This document shows positions 43,110 to 52,478 of a stretch of 64,000 nt of DNA, piece by piece (within the stretch, counting starts at the first letter, position 1; every line of letters starts with the position of its first letter). A program made the translations under genes and the position numbers. Origin of the DNA: Amedibacterium intestinale (GTDB lineage: Bacteria; Bacillota_I; Bacilli_A; Erysipelotrichales; Erysipelotrichaceae); assembly GCF_010537335.1 (NCBI RefSeq), contig NZ_AP019711.1, positions 806,001 to 870,000 of the forward strand, in the 5' to 3' direction. The notes under the pieces are model-generated. The model did no database searches and had not been told where the DNA came from. It worked only from the letters and a program-made list of their open reading frames with translations.

Positions 43110-43359
43110 ATTCACTGTCTCCTAAATTTCAATATCATCTTATACACATTATAGCAAGATACTCCAACACTGTCATTGCTTTTCTATGTTTGAAAAACAC
43201 TTAACTACCTATATTCGTAAAGATGCTTTTTTACACGCATAAAAAAAGAGATGATCACAAATTTATGTTTTTTCATCTCTTCACTCCATAACAATATTCT
43301 TTTATTTATAAGTAGATTTTTACAGGTTATTACTGCCTTATCTCTTACTTCAAAAACAG

Positions 43360-44025
43360 TTATTTACTCCATAACAACTCACAGGAAGGAAGAATGGTTT
43401 GAAGTTCTGCTTCATCCATTTCCTCCAGGTTTGTATAATCACCTGTATAATAATATACTTTATCAATTTCATTTGCTCCTTTTTCAGAAGAAGATAATAG
43501 ATATTCAGAATAAACCTTGTCACTTGTCACAATCTCATCCCATTTCGTTGATGACATGCAGAAGAAAAGATATGTAGTTTTTTGGTTATTGTTCATTGTT
43601 TCTACACGTTTGATTCTTAAATGATTCGCTTCATTTCCCTGCAAACGACCAATCAATTGATTATCAATCATAGATACAAAGATGTTATTTTCATATGGAA
43701 TTATATATTTAGTATGTTTTAATGAACCAATAACAGAAAAGATAAGTACAAAGAATACCGCAAAGGAAACTAGAATCAATAAGACTTGTTTTTTTAAAAG
43801 TCTTTTCTTTATACCTTTAAATGACTCTGCTTTCTTCATTTCATTTTCTTTGTTCAATGCTCTGTCAGGTTCCATAGCATCTACCCCGCAAAGATCATCA
43901 TAATATTTTCTGCATTCTTCACAATCAGAAAAATGCTGTTCAACAATTTCTTTACTTTCCTGACTGCATACTCCATCATGATATAAAGGCAGTATGTCTT
44001 GTATTAGTTTACATGGATATCGCAT
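43360..44025 (-). CDS. anti-sigma factor with zinc-finger
   Basis: 221 residues. The N-terminal zinc-binding HFSDCEECRKYYDD (HxxxCxxC, around residues 31-40) is the ZAS anti-sigma pattern. A membrane helix follows (VLLILVSFAVFFVLIFSVIGSL near 81-102), with an extracellular beta-rich domain. It overlaps the sigma gene by 22 bases, which couples their synthesis and supports the pair. Confidence 0.85.
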   Translation of the reverse strand: MRYPCKLIQDILPLYHDGVCSQESKEIVEQHFSDCEECRKYYDDLCGVDAMEPDRALNKENEMKKAESFKGIKKRLLKKQVLLILVSFAVFFVLIFSVIGSLKHTKYIIPYENNIFVSMIDNQLIGRLQGNEANHLRIKRVETMNNNQKTTYLFFCMSSTKWDEIVTSDKVYSEYLLSSSEKGANEIDKVYYYTGDYTNLEEMDEAELQTILPSCELLWSK

Positions 44026-44495
44026 GGTATCTCCTCCTTAATTTTCATTTTTGCTCTATGATACGTTACTCTTGCCCAGCTTTCTGATTTTCCAAAAATC
44101 AAGCCGATATCTTTAAAAGACAATTCCCCAAACGTTCGCATCCAAAAGACTTCTTTATAAGGTTCCTTCAACTTATGAAGCAATTTATGAATTTCAAGCG
44201 TTTCATCCTTATTATAAATCTTTTGTTTTATATCATTAGCATCCTGGATTATCTCCAAAGGATAATCTACCTGTCTTTTTCTCTTTTTTGCTTCTTTATA
44301 AAAAATATTTTTCGCAATTTGGCACAGCCAGACAGAAAGTTTACATTCTCCACGAAAAGAATTGATATTTTTTAAGGCCTTAAAAAAAGCCTCCTGGGTA
44401 ATTTCTTCCGCCCACGTTTCCTCTTTACAAAGAGAGAAAACATATCGAAACACCATATCATAATATTCAAAATAGATGGTTTCAAATTCTTTCAC
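44004..44495 (-). CDS. ECF RNA polymerase sigma factor
   Basis: 163 residues from GTG 44495 after GAGG (ATG 44501 sits too close to the ribosome site). Region 2 has FRYVFSLCKEETWAEEITQEAFFKAL (pieces at residues 17-43) and region 4 has KDIGLIFGKSESWARVTYHRAKMKIKEE. No extra domains. Coupled to the anti-sigma gene downstream; targets unknown. Confidence 0.88.
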   Translation of the reverse strand: MKEFETIYFEYYDMVFRYVFSLCKEETWAEEITQEAFFKALKNINSFRGECKLSVWLCQIAKNIFYKEAKKRKRQVDYPLEIIQDANDIKQKIYNKDETLEIHKLLHKLKEPYKEVFWMRTFGELSFKDIGLIFGKSESWARVTYHRAKMKIKEEIPCDIHVN

Positions 44496-44515
44496 AAACA
44501 TTCCTCGATTCCTTT

Positions 44516-45037
44516 TTATGTCTTATTTGAGAACACAAGTATTCCCGTTGCCAGTGCCAGTATAATATCTGATATCCTAATTTTATCATATAGTAAAACA
44601 GCAAGTAATCCCATACATACGATAATACATACGGATAATACCTTTGAAACAATCCCTCGTCCCTTTGTATACCAAACACAAAAGCTCATGAATGGAGAAC
44701 CCAACGAAACAAGGAACCACCCATATACAAACGTTAAAGAATAGACGTTATTTGTACAATCTGCCATTACATAATACCCTGCCAGCATGCTTATACAATA
44801 GCTAAAAACATTAACGGCTGCCTTTAATGATGTTTTACTGCGTATAGAAATCATCGTACATAAAAATATCCATACCGAAATTCTAGAAAAAATATTTCCA
44901 ATTTCACCTGCATAAATATCAAATAGTTTTATCATGATTCCTGTAAGAACACCGCTAAATAAGAATGTTATGATGGAACTGTAACTTTTATAAAATCTTT
45001 TCCGATTTATTCTTTCTCTGTTGCTTACGACATTCAT
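44516..45037 (-). CDS. membrane protein, unknown
   Basis: 173 residues with five or six hydrophobic helices; no polar motif stands out. Strong ribosome site GAAGGAGG. It precedes the sigma-factor gene by about 20 bases, so it may belong to the same operon and even be the sensed or controlled protein. No family recognised. Confidence 0.65.
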   Translation of the reverse strand: MNVVSNRERINRKRFYKSYSSIITFLFSGVLTGIMIKLFDIYAGEIGNIFSRISVWIFLCTMISIRSKTSLKAAVNVFSYCISMLAGYYVMADCTNNVYSLTFVYGWFLVSLGSPFMSFCVWYTKGRGIVSKVLSVCIIVCMGLLAVLLYDKIRISDIILALATGILVFSNKT

Positions 45038-45125
45038 TTTTTACCCTCCTTCCCTTATATGACTCGTAATCCTTAAAAACGTTACAAATTTTTTATTTTT
45101 TCTTTCCGCTATGTTGTATAAAAAA

Positions 45126-45153
45126 GACAGTCAATAGAGCATCAACTGTCTTA
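45126..45153 (-). terminator. terminator after the PNPOx-like gene
   Basis: AGACAGT / ACTGTCT stem with a 13-base loop, and six T on the minus strand. Confidence 0.6.
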
Positions 45154-45254
45154 TATTATCAATATTCAAATGTCAGTATCAATTTCCTTGTTGAACATAC
45201 GCAACTGAGAATTCATCTAATACATAAACTGTTCTCTGTTATACAAACCAGTTT

Positions 45255-45623
45255 TTAATGAAACTCAGCATGCAGTACTTCTACTTGAAAAAGCAGATAT
45301 TTTTCTTCATCTGCGGATAAAAAATGTTTGGAAAGAATAGGACATTCTTCTAACATTTTCTGTTTCATATTTATATCTGTACATTCCGTTGCCCTGCCTG
45401 TAATTCTTAACCATTCTCTAGTTCCTTCTTTTTTTGCTAATATCTGCATGTTTTTGTTTTCTCTTAACTGTTTATGTGCCTGATTTCCATTATTAGTAGA
45501 AATATACAGTTTACCATCACATTCCATCACAGCACCAAATGGTCTGCCAGTGGGATAATCTCCATTTATAGTCAAAACATAAAAATATCCGCATTCTTTT
45601 AAAAATTCGTATGCCTTACTCAT
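45255..45623 (-). CDS. pyridoxamine 5'-phosphate oxidase-like protein
   Basis: 122 residues, split-barrel flavin-binding fold: YFYVLTINGDYPTGRPFGAVME, then LYISTNNGNQAHKQLRENKNMQILA and WLRITGRA. These small proteins bind flavin or F420 and reduce various substrates. The true substrate is not known. Alone on the minus strand. Confidence 0.8.
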   Translation of the reverse strand: MSKAYEFLKECGYFYVLTINGDYPTGRPFGAVMECDGKLYISTNNGNQAHKQLRENKNMQILAKKEGTREWLRITGRATECTDINMKQKMLEECPILSKHFLSADEEKYLLFQVEVLHAEFH

Positions 45624-45744
45624 AATAATACTCCCTCATCTTTATCAATTAGATTTTTACCCTTTATCTTAACAATTTTCAATGTAATTTGTCTATTCAA
45701 TTTTGATATTCTTAATTACTTTTATCATCATCTATAAACAGAAA

Positions 45745-46107
45745 TTATATTTCCTTTACTTCTTTCAATAAATCTTCTGCACTAATACCAAATAAATCTG
45801 CTAAAGCGAGTAGATTGGTCGTACTTGGGTCTGATTTTCCGCTTTCCCATTTTGATACTGCCTGTCTGCTTACACCTATTGCTTCTGCCACAAACTCCTG
45901 TGTCATTTTACATTCGATTCGATGATTTTTTAAGACTTCTCCAAGTGTTTTTGACTTCTCTGCCTTTTCTTTTCTTATCTGCTGTGAAACAGTATATTTC
46001 TTTAATGCTTTTGTTACTAGATAAAACAAATAGATACATGCGATAAAAAACAAAAGGGTTCCAAAAACCGCAAAAAACTGTACAAATATTTCATTAAATT
46101 CATCCAT
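45745..46107 (-). CDS. membrane-anchored HTH regulator, copy 2
   Basis: 120 residues. The N-terminal membrane helix (FFAVFGTLLFFIACIYLFYLV) differs from copy 1, but the linker and HTH region (residues 45-117) are almost identical to copy 1, including SRQAVSKWESGKSDPS. The shared 26-bp box upstream and this identity show a duplication followed by change of the sensor helix. The two copies may cross-regulate. Confidence 0.78.
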   Translation of the reverse strand: MDEFNEIFVQFFAVFGTLLFFIACIYLFYLVTKALKKYTVSQQIRKEKAEKSKTLGEVLKNHRIECKMTQEFVAEAIGVSRQAVSKWESGKSDPSTTNLLALADLFGISAEDLLKEVKEI

Positions 46108-46161
46108 ATTTTCTCCTCCATTACGACTATAATTATAACAAGCACCTAAAGTTTACACCAT

Positions 46162-46187
46162 CAACTATTGCGCAACTTTATGGTTGC
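46162..46187. promoter_or_regulatory. 26-bp box upstream of membrane HTH copy 2
   Basis: Exact second copy of the box at 41671-41696. On the minus strand it lies upstream of a TATAAT-like -10 near 46135, with no good -35, fitting an activator or operator site. Confidence 0.7.
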
Positions 46188-46416
46188 GAATGACATATCT
46201 TATTCTTTTCTTATTCAAATAGATCCTGCCAGCATAATATAATCCTTCTTTATATTCACATATTAAAGAAGTAAGATATATGCATAAAATGTTATTTTTT
46301 ATAATCATATAAAAGGTATTTCCGTTATAATATGAATAGATCATTAACAAATATCCAATAAGATATTTTACTGCTAAGTAGCTGTCTTATAAATGTGATG
46401 AAAGAAGGCATGGAAT

Positions 46417-47178
46417 ATGAATGACTGGTTTACAATAGAAAGTATAGATCAAGATACTTATGTTATCAGTGAATATAAACATTGGGAAGAAACACATTGT
46501 TATCTTCTAAATGGAACAACACAAAGTCTATTAATTGATACAGGACTTGGTATTTGTAATATTTCAAAAATAGTAGCAAGATTAACAAATAACCCTGTAA
46601 CAGCAATCGCAACACATATACACTGGGATCATATCGGCGGACTTGCCTATTATCCAAGCTTTTATGTACATGAAAAAGAACTTTCCTGGCTTAATGGTGA
46701 ATTCCCACTACCACTGGAACTGGTAAAGAAAAATATTACAGAATGCTGTGCATTGCCAAAAGACTTTGATATCCATAACTACCATATTTTTCAGGGAAAA
46801 CCAGCATCGGTACTGCATGGTGGTGAAGAGATTTCACTGGGAAACAGAATAATCAAAGTGCTTCATACACCTGGACACTCCCCAGGACACATGTGTTTCT
46901 GGGAAAAAGAAAAGGGATATTTGTTTACAGGGGATTTGGTTTATAAAGGTACTTTAGCAGCATGGTTTCCATCAACAGATCCTGAGGCCTATTTAAACTC
47001 GCTAGAAGTGGTTTCTCAACTTCCCGTAAAACAAGTGTTTCCTGCACATCACTCTCTAGATATACAGCCAAAAATCATCATTCGTATAAAAGATGCATTA
47101 CAACAGCTAAAAACAGAAGGGAAACTTCATCATGGCGGTGGTACATTTTCTTTTAGAGAATGGTCAATAAAACTATAA
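46417..47178 (+). CDS. MBL-fold metallo-hydrolase
   Basis: 253 residues. The metallo-beta-lactamase motif THIHWDHIGG (about residues 66-75) and HTPGHSPGHMCFW provide the two-metal site; later TGDLVYKG and PAHHS complete the ligands. It could be a lactonase, glyoxalase II or phosphorylcholine-type enzyme; the substrate is not known. First gene of a short plus-strand pair. Confidence 0.82.
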   Translation: MNDWFTIESIDQDTYVISEYKHWEETHCYLLNGTTQSLLIDTGLGICNISKIVARLTNNPVTAIATHIHWDHIGGLAYYPSFYVHEKELSWLNGEFPLPLELVKKNITECCALPKDFDIHNYHIFQGKPASVLHGGEEISLGNRIIKVLHTPGHSPGHMCFWEKEKGYLFTGDLVYKGTLAAWFPSTDPEAYLNSLEVVSQLPVKQVFPAHHSLDIQPKIIIRIKDALQQLKTEGKLHHGGGTFSFREWSIKL

Positions 47179-47226
47179 AACAAGCAAAAAAATTATGATC
47201 ATGATATAACATCAATGGAGGTAAAT

Positions 47227-48036
47227 ATGAAAGTAGATACGCACATACATTCTTTATATTCAGATGGAATTTATACAATTGAAGAAATTTTAGATATGCT
47301 TCTGAAAAGAAATGTAGAAGTGTTCTCGATTACAGATCATGATACAGTGGATGGAATAAAAGAAGTAAAAAGAATTGGCTATGCCCCTATGACTTTTGTT
47401 TCCGGGATAGAATTTACATGCAAAGAAATGCAGTTTAACAGCATAAAAAAGGCATTTACTATTCATTTGCTGGGCTATGGTTTTGATGAAGATAATCCAC
47501 AATTACTACAAGCTTTAAAAAAGCGAAAAGAAAACGTAGAAAATGCATACGATACATTATGCAGACATCTTAGCATACTGAAATATCCAATTAAAAAAGA
47601 AGAAATTTCCATTAGCTGTGGCAATGTATTACAGTTACGTGATGTAACTGCACATGTAAAACAAAAATACCCAATGGTTTCTGAAGATATTCTTACAATG
47701 ATAGAGCACGCTTCTTCTGTATTTGATGACATTAACATTTCCGTTGAAGATGCAATACAACTTATTCATAATGCAGGTGGAAAAGCTGTATGGGCACATC
47801 CTTTTTGTGTATACAAACAGTTTGTGAAAACAAATATTACGGAAAAAGAAGTTTTATCAATATTGGAAATATTGAAAAATGCGGGGCTTGATGGCCTGGA
47901 AGCATATTATCATGCATTTTCTAAAGAACAACAAAACTGGTTATATGCTCTTGCGAAAACAAACAACATGATCTATACTGCAGGAAGTGATTTTCATGGT
48001 TCAAAAAGAAGAGATTTTATGGGGATAGAACTGTAA
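47227..48036 (+). CDS. PHP-domain phosphoesterase
   Basis: 269 residues from ATG 47227, the first good start (GGAGGTAAAT ATG). The PHP signature is DTHIHSLYSDG (residues 3-13) with FSITDHDTVDG and later AHPF and GSDFHG, all metal-binding. Proteins of this size are often 3',5'-nucleoside bisphosphate or RNA 5'-end nucleases (RNase AM-like). It starts 48 bases after the MBL gene and may be cotranscribed. Confidence 0.82.
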   Translation: MKVDTHIHSLYSDGIYTIEEILDMLLKRNVEVFSITDHDTVDGIKEVKRIGYAPMTFVSGIEFTCKEMQFNSIKKAFTIHLLGYGFDEDNPQLLQALKKRKENVENAYDTLCRHLSILKYPIKKEEISISCGNVLQLRDVTAHVKQKYPMVSEDILTMIEHASSVFDDINISVEDAIQLIHNAGGKAVWAHPFCVYKQFVKTNITEKEVLSILEILKNAGLDGLEAYYHAFSKEQQNWLYALAKTNNMIYTAGSDFHGSKRRDFMGIEL

Positions 48037-48071
48037 TGTTCCAATTTCTATAATATCTCTTTTCTTTCATT

Positions 48072-48458
48072 TTAGTTGGTTTCTACATTTTTACGAATAT
48101 TTTGAAATCCATCCATTATTTTCTGTCTTCCTTCTTTTCTATATTTTACCCATGTATAAAAAGAAGTTACTAGACAAAGTATGATTGCCAAATGCATTGG
48201 ATATTGGAAATCTGTGATACGAAACAAGATATAGGCTATAAAAGAAGACACAATGGTTGCTGCTAAATAGATTAGTTTTCCAAAATTTAAAGCAAACGCT
48301 ACTTTCATGTTTTTAAAATACATGTCCCACTGTTTTTCATCAAAATGGTTTATTTTCCCTTTTATAAAAATGGATAACAGAAGCAGAACTAAAGTGATTC
48401 CTTTTGTAAGTAACACTTTAACTCCACTAATCATAAATAACCAGAATACTTTTATCAT
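48072..48458 (-). CDS. membrane protein, unknown
   Basis: 128 residues with three or four hydrophobic helices and a charged central loop (INHFDEKQWDMYFKNMK). No family recognised. Convergent with the PHP gene. Ribosome site AAAGGAG. Confidence 0.6.
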   Translation of the reverse strand: MIKVFWLFMISGVKVLLTKGITLVLLLLSIFIKGKINHFDEKQWDMYFKNMKVAFALNFGKLIYLAATIVSSFIAYILFRITDFQYPMHLAIILCLVTSFYTWVKYRKEGRQKIMDGFQNIRKNVETN

Positions 48459-48649
48459 TTTCTATACACTCCTTTATATAACCATAGATGATTCTATTAT
48501 AAGATATAATATTTAATATTCATAAAATGTCAATCTATTTCTACTTTCATCATGATTTTCGTTATATCTTCTTCTTTAAAACAATATTCACATATAATTT
48601 TTTTTAGAATTTCCTGTTAAACATAATAAAAGCGCACTTGTTTTAAAAA

Positions 48650-48682
48650 GAAAAGAGGTCGTATGTATTAAAACCTCTTTTC
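48650..48682 (-). terminator. pnp terminator
   Basis: GAAAAGAGGT / ACCTCTTTTC stem with a 13-base loop and T-run on the minus strand, just after pnp. Confidence 0.85.
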
Positions 48683-48689
48683 TATATTG

Positions 48690-50864
48690 TTATTCTTCTG
48701 TTTTTTCTTCAGACTTTACTTCTGCTTTCTCTTCCTGTTTTTCTTCTTTTTTAGGCTTTGGAAGCAATGCTTTCGCACTAACATTTACACGTCCACGATC
48801 ATCAATTTCCATGACTTTAACTTTAATTGTGTCTCCAATTTTTAGCGCATCTTCTACTTTTTCTATACGATCGTGTGAGATCTTAGAAATATGCAGCAAC
48901 CCATCTGTGCCAGGGAACAGATTTACAAATGCACCGAATTTTTCAATACGAACAACTGTTGCATCATACACATCGCCAACTTTTGCTTCACGAACAATAT
49001 CACGAATCATAGTAGCTGCTTTACTGATGCATTCACGATCCATATGATAGATGACAACATGTCCATCATCTTCTATATCAATCTTCACATCATTGCTAGC
49101 TTCAATGATTTTATTGATCATTTTACCGTTAGGTCCGATAACTTCACGAATCTTTTCAGGATCAATATAGAACTGTTCAATCTTAGGTGCATATGTACCA
49201 ACATCTTCTCTTGGTTCACTAATTGCCTGCATCATATTTTCCAGAATCTGTGCACGTGCTCCTTTTGCCTGAGACAATGCTTCACGGAAAATTTCTTCAG
49301 TGATACCTTCTACTTTAATATCCATCTGTAATGCAGTAATACCTTCGCTTGTACCAGCCACTTTAAAGTCCATATCTCCGAAGTGATCTTCCATACCCTG
49401 AATATCTGTTAAAACAGTATACTGGTTTGTTTCTTCATTCATGATAAGACCCATCGCAATACCAGCAACTGGAGCTTTAATAGGAACACCAGCAGCCATT
49501 AAAGACATCGTACCTGCACAAATAGAAGCTTGTGAACTTGAACCATTCGATTCTAAAACTTCCGCTACCGTACGAATTGTATATGGGAATTCTTCAGTGC
49601 TAGGAAGTACCTGTGCTAAAGCACGTTCTCCCAATGCTCCATGTCCAATTTCACGACGTCCAGGATTTCCCATACGTCCAGTTTCCCCTACAGAATATGG
49701 AGGGAAATTATAGTGATGCATGAAACGTTTTGTATCTACTTCTGTAACATCATCAATGATCTGATTGTCATTCATTGCCCCAAGTGTTGTAACACTTAAT
49801 ACCTGTGTTTCTCCTCGTGTGAAAAGTGCAGAACCATGTACACGTGGCAATAAATCAACCTGTGAATCAAGTGGACGAATTTCATCAATCTTACGACCAT
49901 CAGGACGTACTTTGTCTTCAATGATCAAACGACGAACTTCATCTGCTTCAATGCCATGGCAAATTTCTTTTACCTGTTTCAATGCTTTTGCTTTCTCTGC
50001 TTCACTTTCATATTCTTTTTCTTCAAAGCGAGCAACTGCTGCTTCTGTCAATTCATCAATTTTGCCATAGCGTTCCAATTTCTTTTCAATTGATACAGCA
50101 GCACGAATATCTGCTTCAAAATTATCACGAACTTCTTTATCAATTGCTTCATCAACAGTATATAAAGTAACTTCCATTTTTTCTTTTCCAACTGCAGCTG
50201 CAATTTCTTCCTGGAAAGCTACTAATTTTTTAATGTGTTCATGTCCGAACATGATAGCTCCAAGCATGGCTTCTTCGCTTACTTCTTTCGCCCCTGCTTC
50301 TACCATGTTTACTGCATATTTTGTCCCTGCTACAGTCAAATGAATATCACTGTTTTCCATCTGTTCCGGTGTAGGGTTAATAACATATTCCCCATCAATA
50401 CGTCCTACAACAACACCTGCAATCGGTCCATTAAATGGAATATCTGAAATACAAAGTGCCAAAGATGCACCAAACATTGCTGTCATCTCTGGTGTACATT
50501 CCTGATCAACGGATAATACCGTATTTACGACCTGTACCTCATTACGGAATCCTTCCGCAAATAATGGACGAATTGGACGATCGATCATACGAGCTGTTAA
50601 AGTTGCATGCTCGCTTGGTCTACCTTCACGACGTAAAAATCCTCCTGGAATCTTTCCTACGGAATACAATTTTTCTTCAAAAGATACTGTCAGCGGAAAA
50701 AAATCAATTCCCTCTTTTGCCTGTTTACTAGCTGTAGCAGTTGATAAAACAACTGTATCATTGTATCGAACAAGTGCAGACCCACCTGCCTGTTTTGCTA
50801 CTTCACCAGTTTCTACTGTAAGCACCCGCCCACAGAAATCTAAACTAAATACCTGTTTAGTCAC
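48690..50864 (-). CDS. pnp: polynucleotide phosphorylase
   Basis: 724 residues from GTG 50864 (AGAGGTGA six bases upstream); a longer frame to 50936 is not preceded by a good start. Two RNase PH-like halves are seen (e.g. [21 protein letters not shown] and [21 protein letters not shown]), followed by KH ([15 protein letters not shown]) and S1 ([20 protein letters not shown]) domains. The C-terminal tail is Lys/Glu-rich. It degrades RNA with phosphate in the degradosome-type complex. Downstream of rpsO, as in many bacteria. Confidence 0.95.
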   Translation of the reverse strand: MTKQVFSLDFCGRVLTVETGEVAKQAGGSALVRYNDTVVLSTATASKQAKEGIDFFPLTVSFEEKLYSVGKIPGGFLRREGRPSEHATLTARMIDRPIRPLFAEGFRNEVQVVNTVLSVDQECTPEMTAMFGASLALCISDIPFNGPIAGVVVGRIDGEYVINPTPEQMENSDIHLTVAGTKYAVNMVEAGAKEVSEEAMLGAIMFGHEHIKKLVAFQEEIAAAVGKEKMEVTLYTVDEAIDKEVRDNFEADIRAAVSIEKKLERYGKIDELTEAAVARFEEKEYESEAEKAKALKQVKEICHGIEADEVRRLIIEDKVRPDGRKIDEIRPLDSQVDLLPRVHGSALFTRGETQVLSVTTLGAMNDNQIIDDVTEVDTKRFMHHYNFPPYSVGETGRMGNPGRREIGHGALGERALAQVLPSTEEFPYTIRTVAEVLESNGSSSQASICAGTMSLMAAGVPIKAPVAGIAMGLIMNEETNQYTVLTDIQGMEDHFGDMDFKVAGTSEGITALQMDIKVEGITEEIFREALSQAKGARAQILENMMQAISEPREDVGTYAPKIEQFYIDPEKIREVIGPNGKMINKIIEASNDVKIDIEDDGHVVIYHMDRECISKAATMIRDIVREAKVGDVYDATVVRIEKFGAFVNLFPGTDGLLHISKISHDRIEKVEDALKIGDTIKVKVMEIDDRGRVNVSAKALLPKPKKEEKQEEKAEVKSEEKTEE

Positions 50865-50963
50865 GTTCTTCACCTCTAATTTTCTAGTCTTTTTTATGAT
50901 AGCATATTTTACATGGTTAGAAAAGGAAAAAAGCATTTTTACAAAAAATTAAAGATAAAAGAA

Positions 50964-50986
50964 AAGAGCTCCTAAACGGAACTCTT
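50964..50986 (-). terminator. rpsO terminator / processing hairpin
   Basis: AAGAGCTCC / GGAACTCTT (one mismatch) with a 5-base loop, T-rich on the minus strand, between rpsO and pnp. Partial read-through would link the two genes. Confidence 0.65.
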
Positions 50987-50994
50987 GGTATGAC

Positions 50995-51261
50995 TTATTT
51001 ACGAAGTCCTAGACGAGCAATTAAATCTTTATAACGATCTAAGTCTTTGTTTTTCAAGTAAGTCAATAGGTTTCTACGACGACCAACCATTTTCATCAAA
51101 CCTCTTTGAGAGTGATAGTCGTGTTTGTGTTCTTTAAAGTGTTCTGTCAACTGATTGATTCTAGCAGTCAAAACAGCAATCTGAACTTCTGGAGAACCTG
51201 TATCTCCTTCAAATCTGGCATATTCTTTCATAATAGCCTGTTTTTCGCTTTTTAATAACAT
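50995..51261 (-). CDS. rpsO: 30S ribosomal protein S15
   Basis: 88 residues, all helical, with the classic [26 protein letters not shown] region in pieces and [20 protein letters not shown]. Ribosome site AGGAGG. S15 binds 16S rRNA early in assembly and often represses its own translation. Confidence 0.96.
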   Translation of the reverse strand: MLLKSEKQAIMKEYARFEGDTGSPEVQIAVLTARINQLTEHFKEHKHDYHSQRGLMKMVGRRRNLLTYLKNKDLDRYKDLIARLGLRK

Positions 51262-51342
51262 AATAATTTCCTCCTATTTTCAAATTCATTCTATACTGAG
51301 TGAGTCGCTGAGGAATATCACGAGCAGACCAAGTATAAAATC
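51262..51342 (-). promoter_or_regulatory. possible S15 autoregulatory leader
   Basis: Leader between a promoter and the rpsO ribosome site. TATACT (51337-51332) can pair with AGTATA (51297-51292), enclosing a GC-rich section, so the RNA could fold near the ribosome site. S15 autoregulation by leader structure is well known but diverse. Confidence 0.4.
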
Positions 51343-51348
51343 TTCTAT

Positions 51349-51377
51349 ATTTTAACATGGCTCTGTACCTTATGCAA
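51349..51377 (-). promoter_or_regulatory. rpsO promoter
   Basis: TTGCAT (51377-51372), 17-base spacer, TAAAAT (51354-51349). Confidence 0.65.
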
Positions 51378-51505
51378 GTCATATTTCTGTTTTTCTTAAT
51401 TATAGAATCGAGTGCTCTATAAACAAAGAGTTTGCTTTCACTAAATATCGAAAAATACAATATCAATCAACAAATGAAGTCTTTCTTTCTATAAGCGGGA
51501 ATCGC

Positions 51506-51919
51506 TTAATAGCCATGATCTACGTGAACCCAGCCTTCTCCTTCTTTTCTTACTAAAATCCAATTCCATCCATCATATGTACTATTAGGATTCAAAGAGC
51601 CATTTCCTCCTGAGGAATCAACATCAAAACTTGATAATAAAACAATAGTTTCATCTGCATTATATCTGTCAGCCCATTCTTGATGCTCTTTAGAAACACT
51701 ATCCCCAGCATAGTATATTTCCGTTAAAGTACATCCTTTCCAGTCCTTTTTAAACTCACTCTTAATTGTATCTATTGCAGAATTGATTTCTTTTTTAGAA
51801 TACAATGCAGAATCTACCTCATGTGTTTTTACATTTTGTACATTGCCTCCGCTACCACTACATGCCGCAAGGCAGAAACCCATTATGAAAGTAAAACATA
51901 ATATTAAAAATTTCTTCAT
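51506..51919 (-). CDS. lipoprotein, unknown
   Basis: 137 residues. Signal peptide with lipobox CLAAC at residues 16-20, then SGSGG linker; the mature part has WADRYNADETIVLLSSFDVDSSGG and a C-terminal WNWILVRKEGEGWVHVDHGY. No known family. Alone on the minus strand. Confidence 0.75.
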   Translation of the reverse strand: MKKFLILCFTFIMGFCLAACSGSGGNVQNVKTHEVDSALYSKKEINSAIDTIKSEFKKDWKGCTLTEIYYAGDSVSKEHQEWADRYNADETIVLLSSFDVDSSGGNGSLNPNSTYDGWNWILVRKEGEGWVHVDHGY

Positions 51920-52052
51920 ATCAGCATCCTCTTACATTCTAATTTAAATATTCTTTATATGTTTTCAAATTATTTTGAATATCACCTATACATTGTACTG
52001 TTTTAATCTTTAGCAAGTATTCATGCTCACATCTATAATTAAAATTTTATTT

Positions 52053-52466
52053 TTAAATCAAGATACCTTCACAGTGATCGATTTCATGTTGAATGATCTG
52101 TGCTGTAAAGCCATTAAAAGTTTGAAGTTTTTTAACTCCTTTTTCATCTATAAAGGATACTTTGATTTTTTCATAACGCATTGTTTTCTTTTCACCTTCA
52201 TGACACAAGCAGCCTTCCTCTGCTTCATAGTGTCTTCCACTGCACTTGATAATTTCAGGATTCAACATTACAAACAGTTTTCCATCATTAATCGCAATAA
52301 TTCTTTTTCTAACACCAATCATATTTGCTGCCAAGCCTACACAGCAATCTCTATAAGCTAAAAGTGTATCTTTTAAATCTTTAATTACCTGCTGATCTTC
52401 TTTTACATCAGCCTCCACACTTTTCATTGACAAAAACATGGAATCTTTCACAATTTCCTTTATCAT
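52053..52466 (-). CDS. def: peptide deformylase-like protein
   Basis: 137 residues. The three deformylase motifs are recognisable but altered: GLAANMIG instead of GxGLAAxQ, EGCLC instead of EGCLS, and intact QHEIDHCEG. The metal-binding residues are kept, so it may be active, yet the changes suggest a secondary or regulatory deformylase. A four-codon gap separates it from hemW. Confidence 0.8.
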   Translation of the reverse strand: MIKEIVKDSMFLSMKSVEADVKEDQQVIKDLKDTLLAYRDCCVGLAANMIGVRKRIIAINDGKLFVMLNPEIIKCSGRHYEAEEGCLCHEGEKKTMRYEKIKVSFIDEKGVKKLQTFNGFTAQIIQHEIDHCEGILI

Positions 52467-52478
52467 TTATTCATCCTC

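Noticed and set aside
50865-50936. Longer Pnp with start at 50936
   Set aside because: No ribosome site; the extra residues are not conserved and GTG 50864 has AGAGGTGA at correct distance.
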